64,000 nt of DNA, from assembly GCA_044224315.1 (NCBI GenBank), contig JBGAKR010000001.1:62001-126000 (forward strand). The letters are read 5' to 3'. The notes under the pieces were generated by a model. The model saw nothing but the letters and a program-made list of their open reading frames with translations, was not told the origin of the DNA and did not search any database. Source of the DNA: JAGXTF01 sp044224315 (GTDB lineage: Bacteria > Bacteroidota > Bacteroidia > NS11-12g > UBA955). The position numbers were made by a program, and so were the translations under genes. Shown here piece by piece: positions 18,233 through 26,870 of the stretch. How positions within the stretch are numbered: position 1 is the stretch's first letter; each line of letters starts with the position of its first letter.

Positions 18233-19591
18233 TCAGTCAATCCTCCATATTAGTTGGGTTGACAATCCCCCTGTAAATGCTTTGGGCTTAACTGAAGCGC
18301 CAGGCACATACATGGAGTTTAACATATAACTTCCACTTGCACTTACACCTAATTTGAATTTGTCGTTCAACAGGTTTTTGTAAATGCCCAGTGATGAGTT
18401 TAGGGTGAAATAATGATTGCGGTACCAGGTAGGGTTTAAAGAAATCACATCCATTTCATGGTAATCCAGTGTGTATCCTGATTTTTGAGTAATAAAGCCC
18501 AGGTTTCCAGAAACAGTTGGCATTAAAGACCAGCCTGATTTGCCCAGCGATTTATCTAAGGTAATACCTACAGGAATTTCGAACTGAGTGAAAGAATTTG
18601 AACCCTTAAACTGCAATCGACCTGCATATATTCCATTATCAAACTCACCAAATGGATCGTTGCCAAACTTATCTTTAGGAATATTTCCAGTAGAATTTTC
18701 TAAGAAAGTATATTTATCAAAATCAAAATTCAGGGAATTCTTACGCTGATAGAAGCTTGCACCAGCAGTTAGATATAACGGCAATTCTTTATTCAATTTG
18801 AAATACACTGAGGCATTAAAACTCATTGAAGAAAGTATTCCCTCACTTTTTGCCATTACACTTTTAAAATCAGGGTGTACATATGCAGACTTGCCGCTTG
18901 CAATGTTGTAACTGGTATTGGATACTACCTGACCAACACCAAATCCAAACATAAGCGGACTAACACGATTGGCAAAAGGTTTTTCCCTGCCCACTTCTTT
19001 GGCTTTGGCAGTTTGGTTGAGAGCTTGCGCTAATGTTGCCCATTCTTCAGAGGTAACATCGGCACTTTCTATGCCTTGGGCCTCATTTTCGGCAATATTG
19101 GTCCAGTTGATTGCATCAATCTCAGATTGTGGAGGATTGACAGTGTTACCCTGGGTATTATTTTGAATTTGAAGTTCAGGTTGAATGTTCTGAACTTGAT
19201 TTTGCTTTGGTTGAGCTGGTTTGAAATCCGATTGGGTTTCGCTACCCTCTTTTAAGGTGCCTGCATTGCTGCCGGTAGTGGCATTATTTTCGCTTTTAGC
19301 ACCTGGCAGTTGTGCATTGCCATTATTGCCACCCTGCAAATCTTTTGCGGGTGCAGCAATTTGGGTATCGGCAGCGGGTTTATTGGATTTAAGGGCGTAG
19401 TTATAAGTACCCCAGGCGCCGGCTACAATCAGTGCAACGGCAGCAGCTTTCCACCAGGCGAATCCGCCGCGGCGTTTTTTCTCGTCGAGTTTATTGGCAA
19501 TCCCCTCCCAGGCCATGGCTGGCATAGTTGGCTCAAAACCGGCAAAAGTGCTGCTAAGCAATTCGTCGATATGGAGGGTTTCGTTGTTCAA
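18233..19591 (-). CDS. Sigma-coupled protein: cytoplasmic head, one membrane helix, Gln/Asn-rich linker, C-terminal outer-membrane barrel
   Basis: Residues 1-45 are soluble (HIDELLSSTFAGFEP, AWEGIANKLDEKKRR) and resemble the short head of anti-sigma factors. Residues about 47-67 form one membrane helix (WWKAAAVALIVAGAWG). A long low-complexity linker rich in Gln, Asn, Ala and Ser runs to about 200. The C-terminal ~250 residues alternate aromatic and glycine residues as in outer-membrane barrels (PMLFGFGVGQVVSNTS ... GGLSTQLIWRID). There is no signal peptide. Start and upstream sigma stop overlap (ATGA), so the two are translationally coupled. The parsimonious reading is a sigma regulator spanning inner membrane, periplasm and outer membrane in one chain. 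This is an inference, though similar architectures occur in Bacteroidota. Confidence 0.7.
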   Translation of the reverse strand: MNNETLHIDELLSSTFAGFEPTMPAMAWEGIANKLDEKKRRGGFAWWKAAAVALIVAGAWGTYNYALKSNKPAADTQIAAPAKDLQGGNNGNAQLPGAKSENNATTGSNAGTLKEGSETQSDFKPAQPKQNQVQNIQPELQIQNNTQGNTVNPPQSEIDAINWTNIAENEAQGIESADVTSEEWATLAQALNQTAKAKEVGREKPFANRVSPLMFGFGVGQVVSNTSYNIASGKSAYVHPDFKSVMAKSEGILSSMSFNASVYFKLNKELPLYLTAGASFYQRKNSLNFDFDKYTFLENSTGNIPKDKFGNDPFGEFDNGIYAGRLQFKGSNSFTQFEIPVGITLDKSLGKSGWSLMPTVSGNLGFITQKSGYTLDYHEMDVISLNPTWYRNHYFTLNSSLGIYKNLLNDKFKLGVSASGSYMLNSMYVPGASVKPKAFTGGLSTQLIWRID

Positions 19592-20130
19592 TTCTTTTTT
19601 GTTTTGTTTTCTAATAAGTCTTTTAACAATTGGCGGGCACGGCTGAGTTGACTTTTGCTGGTACCTTCTGATATTCCGAGTTGGTCGGCGATATCGCGGT
19701 GCGACATTTTGTCAATTGCATACATGTTGAGCACAAGCCGGTAGCGTTCGGGCAAACTTTGGATGGCGCTGATAACGGTATCTAAATCATGTTTTTCTAC
19801 CTGGTTATCATCTTCCTCTTCCGAAACGATTGCTGCATCTTCCACGTCTGTAAACTTGGGACCTGCAGAAGCTTTTCTGAATTTGGAAATGGCCATATTA
19901 ATAAAAATACGGGCCATCCATGAATGCAGTGGGCTATCTCCCTTGTAACTGCCAATATTGTCAAAGACCTTTAGGAAGCCATCTTGCAGTAAGTCGTTTG
20001 CATCATCGGGGTTGGAAGAATAACGCAGGCAATAGCCCAGCATTTTACGGCCATACTTCAGGAAAAGTTCCTGTTGTGCGCGCCGGTCATTTTTCCTGCA
20101 ACCTTGTATGATGTTTTCATCTTCGAGCAA
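19588..20130 (-). CDS. ECF-type RNA polymerase sigma factor
   Basis: A sigma-70 region 2 (IIQGCRKNDRRAQQELFLKY ... DDANDLLQDGFLKVF) and a region 4 (LPERYRLVLNMYAIDKMSH, DQLGISEGTSKSQLSRAR) make this an ECF sigma factor. Start choice: the frame is open to a TTG at 20172, but an ECF-like promoter (TGCAAC at 20171-20166 and CGTCAT at 20150-20145, minus strand) lies inside that extension. The TTG at 20130 gives MLEDENIIQGC, which matches usual family N-termini, so a 180-residue product is proposed. It overlaps the downstream transmembrane-barrel gene by four bases. The promoter suggests autoregulation. Confidence 0.88.
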   Translation of the reverse strand: MLEDENIIQGCRKNDRRAQQELFLKYGRKMLGYCLRYSSNPDDANDLLQDGFLKVFDNIGSYKGDSPLHSWMARIFINMAISKFRKASAGPKFTDVEDAAIVSEEEDDNQVEKHDLDTVISAIQSLPERYRLVLNMYAIDKMSHRDIADQLGISEGTSKSQLSRARQLLKDLLENKTKKN

Positions 20131-20144
20131 GTCACTTCGTATTA

Positions 20145-20171
20145 ATGACGCACCAAAAGAAAATGGTTGCA
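20145..20171 (-). promoter_or_regulatory. Candidate ECF-type promoter of the first sigma gene
   Basis: On the minus strand TGCAAC (20171-20166) and CGTCAT (20150-20145) are separated by exactly 15 bases. The AAC/CGTC pattern is typical of ECF-sigma promoters. The -10 hexamer and the spacing are the same as in the two ECF-like promoters at 23434 and 26871, but the -35 hexamer differs. Confidence 0.45.
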
Positions 20172-20342
20172 AAAAAATTCAGAAAATTTTTGAAAAACAT
20201 TTCAGGGGGGGGGAAGCCTATAGATTTTACAGGCTTTTGGGCATGGATGCTATTACTAAACCCTTGATACATTGGGGGCACAAATATACAACCACAGGAT
20301 AAACCCGTATTGAAAAAGGGAAAGAGAAAAGTAAAAGTCTGA

Positions 20343-21413
20343 TTACCCGGCGTGGCCGATGGCATTAAGATGCCTCATGTGCGACATGAAAGCCGAACGG
20401 AATGAGGGCTGTTCGTTGTAGCGGATATTGTATTGCTTGGCCAGTTTTTTCACAATCTGACTCAGGGCCGGATAGTGGATATGGCTGATATGGGCAAACA
20501 AATGGTGTTCTACCTGAAAGTTCAGTCCACCTGTAAACCAGTTCCAGAATTTGCTTTTGGTTGCAAAGTTGGCAGTGGTATGCAATTGGTGAATGAACCA
20601 TACATTTTCCATTTTCAGGGTTTCGGGATCAGGCTCGGGGAAATCGAGGCCTTGTATGGCATGTGCCATCTGAAACACCAAACCCAGGGTAATACCGGTA
20701 GTACCCAATGCTATGCCGTACCCAATAAGGTAAGTGGAAACAGACATGTGTTGCAATGGCACATAAACAAAGATGAATGCATATACCAGTTTGCCAAACC
20801 AAAATTCAAAATGATCGCGGAAGGTCATTTTTGGAATAGGGGTCGTAGCTACTTTGCCTTCGAAATATTTTTTGAAATCGCGGATACAAACCCACCACAC
20901 ATAGGTAAGGGCATATAAAAACGGCCAATAGAATACCTGATACTTGTGGTACCAGCTTTTTTTCTGTTGGGTATTTAAACGGATAAAGGGACGGATGTCG
21001 ATATCCTCATCATGCCCTTCAATATTGGTATAGGTATGGTGCGCAACATTGTGCTTAATGCGCCAGAAATTGGAGCTACCACCCATTACATCCAGGGTAT
21101 AACCCATAAGGCGGTTTACCCAGGCCTTTTTACTGAATGAACCATGGTTTCCATCGTGCATAATGTTAAAACCAATGGCTGCCAGGTTAACGCCGGCCAG
21201 CATACAAAGGGGAATGCTGATATACCAAACAGGAGTCTGGAAAACCAGTACATAATAAAGTACAAGGATTGAAGTGATTATGACAATGGCTTTCGAATAA
21301 AGCCTCCAGTTTCCTGTTTTTGCTATGTTGTTGCTTTTGAAATATTCGTCTATCTCTTTACGCAGTGCAGTGGAGAATTGGTCCTGCGTTCTGGCGAATG
21401 TAACTTTGGTCAT
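20343..21413 (-). CDS. Membrane fatty-acid desaturase (acyl-CoA/lipid desaturase family)
   Basis: The 356-residue integral membrane protein carries the three di-iron histidine boxes of the desaturase family: HDGNHG (about residue 89), HNVAHHTY (about 125) and QVEHHLF (about 302). The last box begins with Gln rather than His, as in delta-5/delta-6-type front-end desaturases. Hydrophobic segments at about 40-85, 160-180 and 205-245 form the membrane part. The likely role is introducing double bonds into membrane acyl chains, for example for fluidity at low temperature. No cytochrome b5 domain is fused. A -7 box TACCTTTG lies 20 bases before the ATG (21434-21441). Confidence 0.9.
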   Translation of the reverse strand: MTKVTFARTQDQFSTALRKEIDEYFKSNNIAKTGNWRLYSKAIVIITSILVLYYVLVFQTPVWYISIPLCMLAGVNLAAIGFNIMHDGNHGSFSKKAWVNRLMGYTLDVMGGSSNFWRIKHNVAHHTYTNIEGHDEDIDIRPFIRLNTQQKKSWYHKYQVFYWPFLYALTYVWWVCIRDFKKYFEGKVATTPIPKMTFRDHFEFWFGKLVYAFIFVYVPLQHMSVSTYLIGYGIALGTTGITLGLVFQMAHAIQGLDFPEPDPETLKMENVWFIHQLHTTANFATKSKFWNWFTGGLNFQVEHHLFAHISHIHYPALSQIVKKLAKQYNIRYNEQPSFRSAFMSHMRHLNAIGHAG

Positions 21414-21917
21414 CGGTTTATTTTAAAATCACGCAAAGGTAAGACTTTAATTTCTTAATTGGACGTGTTACAGGTCACACAAGTCAAAAACCAACCCTGG
21501 TAAAAAATGCGCTATCCCTTTATTTTTCAAGGGTTTTCGTTAAACTAACAAGTGTTTTTATGAGTAATCCACACAGCCTGTCTGAGAGGACAAAGTAATA
21601 AAAAAAGCCCATATTTCCAAGCAAAATCGCCAAAAGCCTAAAATAAAATTCAGAATCTTTCCAGATAAAGCCAGTTTAATGTCAAATTTCTGAAATACGC
21701 CTTGCCTTACCCCTGAAAACCCTCAGAAATCAATCTTTGTCTGCCAACAAACAGACCCGATAGATAGCGAAGTGAGCATGTAAATGGCTGCAATTCTTTT
21801 TAATATGAAGCTTATGAAGTAATTTTGAATATCTCTTACCGGAGGTGAAATCTGTTTTTTGGTTGGCAGACCCCAAAAATAAAAGCAGGTTTAAATACGT
21901 TACCTAATTAAATTGCT
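21414..21917. other. 504-bp intergenic region with inverted repeat
   Basis: No ORF or known RNA was recognised. GTCTGCCAAC at 21739-21748 has a perfect inverted copy GTTGGCAGAC at 21862-21871. The left arm can also pair locally with CAGAC at 21752-21756. TAATTTTG, an exact TAnnTTTG, is at 21820-21827, about 90 bases before the DUF5723 gene. The desaturase promoter (TACCTTTG, minus) is at 21434-21441. Confidence 0.3.
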
Positions 21918-23396
21918 ATGAGGAAATTGCTGCTCTTTGGCCTTATTCTACCTGCGTATATCGCTGTGGGGCAGAATTTTGTTCCCATTGCAAACGGGCA
22001 GTATGCGGGGGTGCATGCGGCAAAAATCAATCCGGCGCTTACCGCATTCTCAAATTATCGCTGGCATGTAAACGTTATCGGGGTATGGGGCAATGTGAAT
22101 AATAATTACCTGAGTCTGCGCCTACCCTACTCGGCTTACCGTTTTATAAACAACAGCATGCCGGCCCAGTATAAAACCGACGCAGGCAACCCGCGTTGGG
22201 ATAGCAGCTACCTGCGCGAACATATGAATGGCCGGCCCAAACACGCCGCAGCCGGAGCCATGCTTTATGCCCCCTCTTTTACCATACGTTTTAAAAATAA
22301 CTGGCATATTGGTTTGCTTACCGATGCTACCGGCTTGGCCCGGATTAGTGGAGTGGGTGAAAATCTGGCCCATGCCTTATATAAGGAGTTGGATACCGCA
22401 AAAAATGCATTCTCTGAGTTTAATGTGCAGCCCGGAGCCAAAAACACCATACATCGCATGGCATTCTCGGCCAATGCATGGGCCACGGCCGGAATTAACG
22501 TAAGTAAAGACATACCCCTGGAATGGAAACAGCACCTGCTATTGGGCATTACGCTAAAAAAAGCCTGGGGCTTTGGAGGTGCTTACTTTAACTCTGGGCA
22601 GATGATTGTAAACAATGTGCGCAGCGACTCGGTAACACTCAATCGCACCAACATACACTATGCCGGCTACAGCGGCCTGGGGCGTGGAATGGGTGTAGAC
22701 CTGGGTGTTGGCTATGTGTACCACAAACCTGAGTACAGGCAGCCGGGTGGCTATTCCAAAAGGCATACACTTTATATGTTTAAGTTTGGTTTTAGCCTGC
22801 TTGATATAGGTAGTATCAAATACAAAAATGCCGATGTAACCAGCATTACCAATAACCGGGTTACAGGATGGAATACGGTAAATGGCAATAACAATTTTAA
22901 TACTGTAAGTCCGGGTATAGGTTTAATAGATACTGTACTCAGCGCCATGGGCAGTGTAAGGCATAGCACCCAGGATATACGCATTGGATTACCCACTCGA
23001 ATGGCCCTCAGCGCCGATTATCAGTTAATGCCCGATATTTATATCAATACCCAGGTGGTGCAAAGCCTTCGTGGAAGGTATAGCAAGCATGCCCGTCATC
23101 AGTCCTACATAATGGTGGCGCCGCGTTGGGAATCTGATTTCTTTGAGGTTTCAATTCCAATGTACCTTGAATACGATTACAGGGCTTTTCGCATGGGGGC
23201 CGCTTTCAGGGCTGGGCCTTTGTATATCGGATCCAACAGTGTAATGTCTATGCTCTATACCCGCAGGCTGCGCGATGCTGATTTTTTTATTGGCATTGCC
23301 TTTGGCGATTTGCCCGGTGGCTGGAAAATGCGTTGGTTTAAAAAACACGAAAACAAGAAAGTGAAAGAGGGCTCGGAAGACTGCGAGAAAATGTAG
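21918..23396 (+). CDS. DUF5723-like outer-membrane protein
   Basis: The 492-residue protein has a signal peptide (1-18, ending AVGQ) followed by KINPALTAFSNYRWHVNVIG, reminiscent of the NPAL...-type start of DUF5723 and PorP-like barrels. The body has alternating aromatic/polar strands and ends in a basic Lys/Glu-rich tail (HENKKVKEGSEDCEKM) after the last strand. The function is unknown. It stands alone between the desaturase and the second sigma cluster. The assignment rests on overall pattern only. Confidence 0.6.
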   Translation: MRKLLLFGLILPAYIAVGQNFVPIANGQYAGVHAAKINPALTAFSNYRWHVNVIGVWGNVNNNYLSLRLPYSAYRFINNSMPAQYKTDAGNPRWDSSYLREHMNGRPKHAAAGAMLYAPSFTIRFKNNWHIGLLTDATGLARISGVGENLAHALYKELDTAKNAFSEFNVQPGAKNTIHRMAFSANAWATAGINVSKDIPLEWKQHLLLGITLKKAWGFGGAYFNSGQMIVNNVRSDSVTLNRTNIHYAGYSGLGRGMGVDLGVGYVYHKPEYRQPGGYSKRHTLYMFKFGFSLLDIGSIKYKNADVTSITNNRVTGWNTVNGNNNFNTVSPGIGLIDTVLSAMGSVRHSTQDIRIGLPTRMALSADYQLMPDIYINTQVVQSLRGRYSKHARHQSYIMVAPRWESDFFEVSIPMYLEYDYRAFRMGAAFRAGPLYIGSNSVMSMLYTRRLRDADFFIGIAFGDLPGGWKMRWFKKHENKKVKEGSEDCEKM

Positions 23397-23433
23397 GTTT
23401 TCGCCAAAATTCAAAATATTTTACAATTAGGCT

Positions 23434-23461
23434 AGGGGTATGGTAGAGGTTGCACGTCATA
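23434..23461 (+). promoter_or_regulatory. ECF-type promoter of the second sigma gene
   Basis: AGGGGT (23434-23439), 15 bases, then CGTCATA (23455-23461). The same two boxes with the same spacing occur before the TonB receptor at 26871-26898. This points to transcription by an ECF sigma factor, most simply the one encoded directly downstream (autoregulation). Confidence 0.65.
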
Positions 23462-23500
23462 CAAACAGTGACGACCTTTGCAACTGCCATACCTGAACAA

Positions 23501-24064
23501 ATGCAGGCCCAAACGCACCACACAGCATTGTACCAAACCGAAGCCGAGTTTGAAGCTCAGTTTAAGGTATTGTATGCCCCGCTGTGCAGGTATGCTATGG
23601 CCTATCTGCACGACCCGGATGAATCTGAAGATGTAGTACAAAAAGTGTTTATCCAAACCTGGGAAAAACGCACACAAATTCAATTGCAAACCTCGCCAAA
23701 GAGCTATTTGTACAAGGCAGTATACCATGCCTGTGTAAGCAATAGCCGCCATAAAAAAGTAAAAAATGAATACATGGAATACAATCAGCGGGAATTGGAA
23801 AGCGGTGCCGGTTATGCGCACGAGCACGCCGAGGCAAAAGAATTGGAGCAAAAAATTTTGGCTGCCATAGAAGAATTGCCCGAACAATGTGGAAAAACTT
23901 TTAAGCTAAGCCGATTTCACAAACTCACCTATCAGGAGATAGCCCAGGTAATGGGAATTTCGGTAAAAACCGTAGAAAATCATATGGGAAAAGCACTGGG
24001 TTTAATGCGATTAAAACTGGCAGATTTTTTAACCTTTTTATTGCTCTGGCTCATTCAAAATTAA
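23501..24064 (+). CDS. ECF RNA polymerase sigma factor (FecI-like, paired with FecR)
   Basis: The 187-residue product starts at ATG 23501 (MQAQTHHTALYQTEAEFEAQ). An upstream TTG extension overlaps the -10 element and is rejected. Region 2 is FKVLYAPLCRYAMAYLHDPD ... VVQKVFIQTWEKR, and region 4 is LPEQCGKTFKLSRFHKLTYQ followed by AQVMGISVKTVENHMGKAL. The next gene encodes a FecR anti-sigma factor 4 bp later, the standard Bacteroidota transenvelope signalling arrangement. The promoter AGGGGT-N15-CGTCATA is shared with the TonB receptor at 26910. Confidence 0.92.
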   Translation: MQAQTHHTALYQTEAEFEAQFKVLYAPLCRYAMAYLHDPDESEDVVQKVFIQTWEKRTQIQLQTSPKSYLYKAVYHACVSNSRHKKVKNEYMEYNQRELESGAGYAHEHAEAKELEQKILAAIEELPEQCGKTFKLSRFHKLTYQEIAQVMGISVKTVENHMGKALGLMRLKLADFLTFLLLWLIQN

Positions 24065-24068
24065 CAAC

Positions 24069-25079
24069 ATGGAAACCAATTACACACAAGAATATATAGA
24101 CGAGCTCATAGCTAAAAGATTGGCCGGTGAAGCTACAGCGCAGGAATTAAGCGTGCTTGCCGAGTGGAAATCCATGTCGGAAACAAATGCCACTTATCTT
24201 GCACAATTTGAAAAATTATGGGACCTGTCTGCCGACACGTCTTTATTTGAAAATAAAACGCAAGGGGCCTGGATGCAGGTACAAAATCAAATTCAAAATA
24301 AACCTGCGCCGCGTTTGCAAATCAGCTTCCGGGCCGCATTGGCCATAGCTGCCAGTGTTGCCATTATTGCAGTTGTGTGGTTTTTAATGCCCGGGAAAAA
24401 TACAAACCCAAACATTGAAAATACAACGGCAAAAGCCCTGCATATAGAAGCTGGAAATAAAGAAATTACCGCTACCCTACCCGATAATACTCTGGTGATT
24501 TTGCAGCCCCATGCAGTGCTGGAGGCAGATACCAATTTTGGTAAAACACATAGATTGGTGCAATTAAAAGGTGATGCTTATTTCAGAACTGTACATGGCA
24601 AAAAACATATATTTACAGTTAAAACTGCCCAAATGGTGGTAGAGGATATTGGCACAGCGTTTTATGTACAAATGCGCAATAACCGCCCACTGGTATGGGT
24701 TTCGGAAGGAAGTGTAAAAGTAAAAAGCCATTCAGATTCGCAATTATTGGTTAAAAATGACAGTGTAGTGGTGAATAACGAAAGCCATACATTGCAAATT
24801 ATTAATGCCAAAAATACCCATACCGAAAACAAAAAAGAAACCAAGGATAAAAAACTGATATTTGAGAAAACAGCCCTTTCAAAAGTGGTTGAAACCCTTA
24901 ACTACAGCTATCAGGCTGATATAAGACTGGGCAGCGATAAAATTGCCAACTGCCTATTTGCCGCCAAATTTGAAAACGAAAAACTTGAAACCATTTTGGA
25001 TGTTTTGCGCGAAACATTGAATCTTGAAATCAGACGTGATGGAAATATTATCTACCTAGAAGGAAAGGGTTGTCAATAA
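24069..25079 (+). CDS. FecR family anti-sigma factor
   Basis: The 336-residue protein has a cytoplasmic sigma-binding head (1-85; DELIAKRLAGEATAQELSVLAEWK), one membrane helix (about 93-112), a periplasmic FecR domain (about 125-225; DNTLVILQPHAVLEADTNF, VEDIGTAFYV) and a C-terminal DUF4974 domain (about 262-336; LIFEKTALSKVVETLNYSY) that usually contacts the STN domain of a receptor. It holds the adjacent ECF sigma inactive until a signal arrives from the outer membrane. It ends at the start of the STN-domain protein (TAATG, one-base overlap), so the three genes are an operon. Confidence 0.92.
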   Translation: METNYTQEYIDELIAKRLAGEATAQELSVLAEWKSMSETNATYLAQFEKLWDLSADTSLFENKTQGAWMQVQNQIQNKPAPRLQISFRAALAIAASVAIIAVVWFLMPGKNTNPNIENTTAKALHIEAGNKEITATLPDNTLVILQPHAVLEADTNFGKTHRLVQLKGDAYFRTVHGKKHIFTVKTAQMVVEDIGTAFYVQMRNNRPLVWVSEGSVKVKSHSDSQLLVKNDSVVVNNESHTLQIINAKNTHTENKKETKDKKLIFEKTALSKVVETLNYSYQADIRLGSDKIANCLFAAKFENEKLETILDVLRETLNLEIRRDGNIIYLEGKGCQ

Positions 25080-26815
25080 TGAACAATAAAATAGTATTAT
25101 CCCTGATTACAATCCTGTTTTTTGCAACTTTTAATCTGAAAGCGCAAAGCATTCTCAGTAAAAAAATAGATGTAACATTCAGCCATTTACCCATAGAAAA
25201 AGCCTTGAAGGTGCTGGAACAGCAAAGCGGAGTATCGTTTGCCTACAACACTGAAATATTCTCTGGCGACTCTACCTACAGTGCCAATTATACCCAAACT
25301 GAGCTCATTACTATACTGGATGGAACCCTGGGAAAAAAATATGCTTATAGAGAAAAAGGGAAATATGTAATTATTAAAAGTACGGGTGAGATTATTGCCA
25401 AAAACGAGAAATTTATTTACACCATTTCGGGCTATATTCACGATGCCCAAACCGGTGAAATCATACCCTTCGCCAGTATTTACGACTCGGCCACATTGCG
25501 CAGTACACTTAGCGATGCCAATGGTTTTTACGAAATAAAAGTAGAACAAAATCCTACAGAAGTACGCAATATTGGTATCAGCAAACAAAACTACCGCGAT
25601 ACCGTTATCATTATCAAACCCATTGACACCCGTTCACTTTCCATACAATTAAAGAAAATTGAGGATACCGTAAAAATAAAAAATGTACAGGATTCGGGAA
25701 AAATATTTTTAGATAAAAATGCATTGGTAAAAACCCTTACCTCGTACAAGCAGCGCATGCAAAACTCCAATATCCAAAGCACCCTAACCCGCGGCTGGCA
25801 GGTATCTTTCCTGCCCTACCTGGGCACCCATGGTACCATGTCGGGTAAAGTATCCAACCATGTTTCATTTAATATGTTGGGCGGATATAATGGAGGTTTC
25901 AGGGGCGCAGAATTTGGAGGTATTTTTAACATTGATCGCGACACTTGCACCGGGGCTCAATTTGGCGGAGTGTATAACCTCACCGCCGGGCCCTTTACAG
26001 GAGGGCAGTTCGGAGGGGTTGCCAATACACATTTTAATAAATTTAAGGGTGGCCAATTTGCCGGAGTAATGAATACTACATCGGGCGGATTTGAAGGATT
26101 TCAGGCTGCAGGTGTGATAAATGCCAACCGCAAAAATCTGAAAGGGGTACAGGCCGGGGGAGTAATTAATTATTCCGATTCGATAGAAGGCGCGCAGATA
26201 GCCGGAGTTATCAACGCGGCCGGGTATGTAAAAGGCACCCAAATCAGTGGTGTATTGAATACAGCCCGCAAAGTGTATGGCACTCAAATCGGATTTTTAA
26301 ATCTGGCAGATTCTGTTACAGGTGTGCAAATCGGATTTCTATCCTTTTCAAGAACCGGTGTACACCAGTTGGAGTTTTATACCAACGAAGCTTGCCGCTA
26401 TAATGTAGCCATTCGCACCGGTAGTCCCAAATTTTATAATATTATTGGCGCATCGTATAACACATTTCCCAAAATGGCGTATGGTGTTACTTATGGAATT
26501 GGGAGCCGGTTTAAATTAAATCGCAAAAATTATTTGCATCTGAATGCAAGTACCACATCGTTTTACCTGGGACAGTGGGATGATATTCCATCCTTGTATA
26601 AATTTTCAATTTTATATGAATTCCGTCTTTTCAAACAAATTGGTGTAATTGCCGGACCCACAGCCAACCTGTATTACCGCAATAATATGTTTGGCGCAGG
26701 CAGTGGTTATAAAGATCCCATCAGCAATATCGGCCCCTTGTATTCATTCAACTTCAATAATGGCCGAACAGGTGATGCCTGGCTGGGTTTCCATGTGGGA
26801 ATTGCCTTAAATTAA
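25079..26815 (+). CDS. STN-domain protein with carboxypeptidase-like domain and tandem GxQxxGVxN repeats
   Basis: From ATG 25079 the product has 578 residues. Signal peptide about 1-22. STN domain about 24-95 (FSHLPIEKALKVLEQQSGVS ... LGKKYAYREKGKYVII). CarboxypepD-regulatory-like domain about 110-190 (ISGYIHDAQTGEIIPFASIY). From about 235 to 430 there are roughly ten repeats of about 20 residues with core G-x-Q-x-x-G-V-x-N (for example GGQFGGVAN, GAQIAGVIN), resembling LA_2272-type surface repeats. A strand-rich C-terminal region follows. STN domains normally sit on TonB receptors and signal to FecR; here the domain is on a protein with no plug or TonB barrel. It is the third gene of the sigma/FecR operon and is followed by a terminator. 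Confidence 0.8.
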   Translation: MNNKIVLSLITILFFATFNLKAQSILSKKIDVTFSHLPIEKALKVLEQQSGVSFAYNTEIFSGDSTYSANYTQTELITILDGTLGKKYAYREKGKYVIIKSTGEIIAKNEKFIYTISGYIHDAQTGEIIPFASIYDSATLRSTLSDANGFYEIKVEQNPTEVRNIGISKQNYRDTVIIIKPIDTRSLSIQLKKIEDTVKIKNVQDSGKIFLDKNALVKTLTSYKQRMQNSNIQSTLTRGWQVSFLPYLGTHGTMSGKVSNHVSFNMLGGYNGGFRGAEFGGIFNIDRDTCTGAQFGGVYNLTAGPFTGGQFGGVANTHFNKFKGGQFAGVMNTTSGGFEGFQAAGVINANRKNLKGVQAGGVINYSDSIEGAQIAGVINAAGYVKGTQISGVLNTARKVYGTQIGFLNLADSVTGVQIGFLSFSRTGVHQLEFYTNEACRYNVAIRTGSPKFYNIIGASYNTFPKMAYGVTYGIGSRFKLNRKNYLHLNASTTSFYLGQWDDIPSLYKFSILYEFRLFKQIGVIAGPTANLYYRNNMFGAGSGYKDPISNIGPLYSFNFNNGRTGDAWLGFHVGIALN

Positions 26816-26830
26816 AATATTTATTTTCAT

Positions 26831-26862
26831 AAAAAAGCAGGATTATTTCCTGCTTTTTTTTT
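26831..26862 (+). terminator. Rho-independent terminator after the sigma/FecR/STN operon
   Basis: GCAGGA (26837-26842), loop TTATT, TCCTGC (26848-26853), flanked by six A and nine T that extend the stem. It ends the sigma operon and insulates the downstream receptor, which has its own promoter. Confidence 0.85.
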
Positions 26863-26870
26863 GCATGTAT

